DNA from: a bacterium
Lineage (GTDB): Bacteria > Chloroflexota > Anaerolineae > Caldilineales > Caldilineaceae
Assembly (NCBI GenBank): GCA_016124945.1
Contig: WGMT01000021.1
Span: 1-64,000, forward strand
Direction of reading: 5' to 3'
Length of the DNA stretch: 64,000 nucleotides
Of the stretch, positions 61,953 to 64,000 are shown piece by piece. A model generated the notes under the pieces. It worked only from the letters and a program-made list of their open reading frames with translations. It searched no databases and was not told the DNA's origin. The position numbers and the translations under genes were made by a program. The stretch's first letter is position 1. Each line of letters begins with the position of its first letter.

Positions 61953-64000
61953 TCACTGACCCTGCGATCCAAGTTCAATGCGGCTGTTGGGATCGCCGTA
62001 GAGCGTGTAGGCCAGCCAGGTTGGATTGGCCGGTTGTTTGTCGCGAATGGCGATGCGGGCGCTGTGGAAGGCTTCTCCCAGTGTTTTCTGCCCACGCAAC
62101 TCGTCGTAGAAGGTGCGGCTGAAGATGGCGGCCAGTTGATCGTTGATGGCCCAATGGCTGCCCACAAAGGCCGCCACGCCGAATTGATCGACCATGCGCT
62201 GCGCCCAGCCGCCCGGTTTGGTGAGATCAAAGCCCAATCGCCCACTGTGACAGGTGTTGAAGAAGACCAGGGGACGATCCTTGACCAGGCCGCGTTCGCT
62301 CATGCGGCTGAGATCGCTGGGGATCAGATCCTTGTCCTGTAGTTTGATGGGCGAACTGTTCACGTCCTGGCTGTTGAAGTTGCCATGCGTGGCGACGTGG
62401 ATCAACTGTACGCCGCCCCGGCGCGCCATCTTGATGAAGTCACTTTGGGCGACGATGGGCGGCGGCACCTGGATGCCTGCCTGTGACAGCGAGGCGAAGT
62501 AGATCTTTTCATCTTTCACGAAGTCGAGATCGAGATCGGGGGCCACCAGTTGTGCCGAGTGGACGGACAGCGCCTGCATGGGGCCACGGCCGGCCAGCCA
62601 GCGGCTCAGTTGAAAGGCGCCGGCCAGGAAATCGCTTTCGGGTTTGTCCTCTTCGAAGGGTTTGATCAACTCCCACGGCACCCACGGTTCGTCGCTGGTG
62701 ATGAGCAGGCTCATCTGGCGATTTTCTTTTTGCTGGATTTTGTCGCGCAAAGCGAGCAACTTCCAATATTCCTGGCGCAGTGTTTCGGGGAAAAGTTGCT
62801 GGTAAAGATCATAGCCAAGGACGGCAAGTTCGATCTGGTAGTCCTCGGCCTCGGTCTCACTCAAGCCGTTGATTGGCTTGTTCGCCAGTTCGCTCAGCCG
62901 TTCTGTGCGCTGCTCAAAATAGGACGCCGGATCGTCGAGCCCATCCAGTTCGATCTTGCCCATCGAGCGCCAGTGATAGCCCACATAGGCCCGTGCTGAG
63001 TGGAGCATGAAGTGCAGCGCCTTGCCGTCGCGAGTGATGCGCAACTCTACGTCTACCGGCGACGTACCTGCGCTTAACCGGACGCCGTCGAGGGCGCGGA
63101 CCACCGTCGCCGTGCCGCGGACGACGCTGTTCTCGATGGTGGTGTTGCCTGTCGCCGGGCGCTCGGCTGTCGGCCCGCCGGTGCGGGTGAAGCCGGCGCT
63201 TGTCACCTGTGTCTCGAAGACGAACGAACCGACGTTGCGGCCGCGGTGGTAGAAATCCACCGTAATGCGTTGTGCTTTGCTGCCCGTCTCTTGGAGTTTG
63301 AGCAGGAAGATGGCAGGCTGCGAGTCGTTGCCCTGAGAGACGGCGAGGGTGCGTGTCCACACACCGGTGCGTTCGGCGAAACCGGGTGCGGTCACATGTA
63401 CTTCGACGTACTCTGGCGCTTGCGGGTCGGCAAAGACGATTTCTACCTGGCCTTCCACCTGCGTTTCCACCGGCTCATTGAGCACCAATTGCACCACGAG
63501 CGCGTGTTCCTGAGTGGTGTCGTCGGGGATTTCAGCGGGAAAGTCGACTTTGGTGAAGTATTCGGCGGTTGCTTGCTGCGCCGCAATCACGGCATCTTTG
63601 GAAATGCCCAGGGCGTTGCCAAGCATTGATTCCAGCCCAGCGCCGCTTTCCGTCAGCTTGCGCTCTCCTTGTGCGGGGGGGCGCTGGAGCAGGGAAATGA
63701 TGCGATCTGTGGCTTCCTGGCCGGGGCCGCCGGCATTGCGAAAGATTTCGCTCGTCTTGCCGGCGTGAATGGCGTCATAGGCAAATTCGAGGACGGCGTC
63801 GATGGCTTCCAGATCCTTGAGGAAGGCGTTGATCTTGATGCCGCGATCAAATGAGGTGACGGCATCGCGCAGTTGATCCGCCAACTCGGCGCGCAGACGC
63901 AGGATCGTCTCCTGGGCTGCGGCGGGGATCTGCGACCAGTGCGCGTCCAGGGCTGTCAGCACCTGGAGCAGCGTCTCGTCGATTAAGCGACGGATGTAGT
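61953..64000 (-). CDS. CHAT-domain (caspase-like) protein, 5' end outside the window
   Basis: At least 682 residues; the frame stays open to the right edge (an internal GTG at 63962 is not needed), so the N-terminus is missing. The N-terminal part seen is helical; residues ~150-330 contain beta-sandwich-like strands (VEVHVTAPGFAERTG, ITVDFYHRGRNVG). The C-terminal CHAT protease domain has the His in LIHVATHGNFN and the catalytic Cys in FFNTCHSGRLGF, and ends NPTWLAYTLYGDPN, the usual CHAT finish. CHAT proteases act in bacterial defence and cell-death systems or as cyclic-nucleotide- or partner-activated proteases; no partner is visible because the upstream context is cut. Confidence 0.88.
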   Translation of the reverse strand, partial: YIRRLIDETLLQVLTALDAHWSQIPAAAQETILRLRAELADQLRDAVTSFDRGIKINAFLKDLEAIDAVLEFAYDAIHAGKTSEIFRNAGGPGQEATDRIISLLQRPPAQGERKLTESGAGLESMLGNALGISKDAVIAAQQATAEYFTKVDFPAEIPDDTTQEHALVVQLVLNEPVETQVEGQVEIVFADPQAPEYVEVHVTAPGFAERTGVWTRTLAVSQGNDSQPAIFLLKLQETGSKAQRITVDFYHRGRNVGSFVFETQVTSAGFTRTGGPTAERPATGNTTIENSVVRGTATVVRALDGVRLSAGTSPVDVELRITRDGKALHFMLHSARAYVGYHWRSMGKIELDGLDDPASYFEQRTERLSELANKPINGLSETEAEDYQIELAVLGYDLYQQLFPETLRQEYWKLLALRDKIQQKENRQMSLLITSDEPWVPWELIKPFEEDKPESDFLAGAFQLSRWLAGRGPMQALSVHSAQLVAPDLDLDFVKDEKIYFASLSQAGIQVPPPIVAQSDFIKMARRGGVQLIHVATHGNFNSQDVNSSPIKLQDKDLIPSDLSRMSERGLVKDRPLVFFNTCHSGRLGFDLTKPGGWAQRMVDQFGVAAFVGSHWAINDQLAAIFSRTFYDELRGQKTLGEAFHSARIAIRDKQPANPTWLAYTLYGDPNSRIELGSQGQ

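Overview
The window looks like a chromosomal segment of a GC-rich member of the Chloroflexota, perhaps close to Caldilineae or Anaerolineae. This is inferred from gene content and style, because no 16S rRNA gene is present: lipoprotein-rich secretome, tandem M42 aminopeptidases, the tig-clpP-clpX order, xanthine-dehydrogenase-type operons, and many intergenic inverted repeats built from 7- to 9-base words. Only the 3' part of a 5S rRNA lies at the left edge.

Layout. 1-4.5 kb: 5S rRNA end, a rhodanese lipoprotein, a DUF4157 (eCIS-core) protein with a C-terminal ADP-ribosyltransferase domain and a small downstream partner, and a polytopic membrane protein. 4.8-8.7 kb: nadC-nadA-nadB, the de novo route from aspartate to nicotinate mononucleotide. 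9-11.7 kb: a small conserved protein, a Phd/PIN toxin-antitoxin pair, a Cof phosphatase and a GNAT acetyltransferase. 11.8-18.3 kb: a sugar locus (Gfo/Idh/MocA dehydrogenase, fucose/arabinose-isomerase-like protein, ABC binding protein and two permeases, no ATPase). 18.5-26.4 kb: P450, zinc-ribbon protein, MFS transporter and three M42 aminopeptidases interrupted by an antisense PIN toxin-antitoxin pair, then a BrnT/BrnA-like pair. 26.6-33.2 kb (minus strand): aldo/keto reductase, YD-repeat-like protein, U32 protein, a decayed DUF1801-kefF-kefC remnant, and galM. 33.3-36.9 kb: mutY, an HtrA-like lipoprotein, a small membrane protein and an NAD(P)-binding protein. 37-43.6 kb (minus): clpX, clpP, tig, mutL. 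43.6-52 kb (minus): membrane protein, sialidase-like protein, a solitary beta-class DNA methyltransferase, and a molybdenum hydroxylase operon ending in a MoaD-like protein. 52.4-61.7 kb: comEC, then on the minus strand a histidine kinase, a polyprenyl-synthase-like protein and a 57-residue peptide gene, then mutS. 61.9-64 kb: a CHAT-protease protein cut by the right edge.

The most interesting locus is 54.9-59.0 kb. A 57-aa peptide ending in Trp-Gly-Trp-Arg-Trp, a ComQ-like isoprenyl transferase and a ComP-like multi-TM kinase form a set resembling the ComQXP prenyl-peptide quorum-sensing cassette of Bacillus. Its kinase ends inside the 3' end of comEC, the DNA-uptake channel gene. Base composition drops over the peptide modifier and the sensor half of the kinase but not over the kinase core, as would be expected of an exchangeable pherotype cassette.

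A second theme is the intergenic repeats. Many gaps carry heptamer-word repeats (GTGCGTA, GTGATTA, TAGCAGT, TAATGCG, GCAAAAG, GTCGTCA, GATTTGC and others) that usually fold back on a mirrored arm. Several run into gene 3' ends and supply the last codons or the stop codon.
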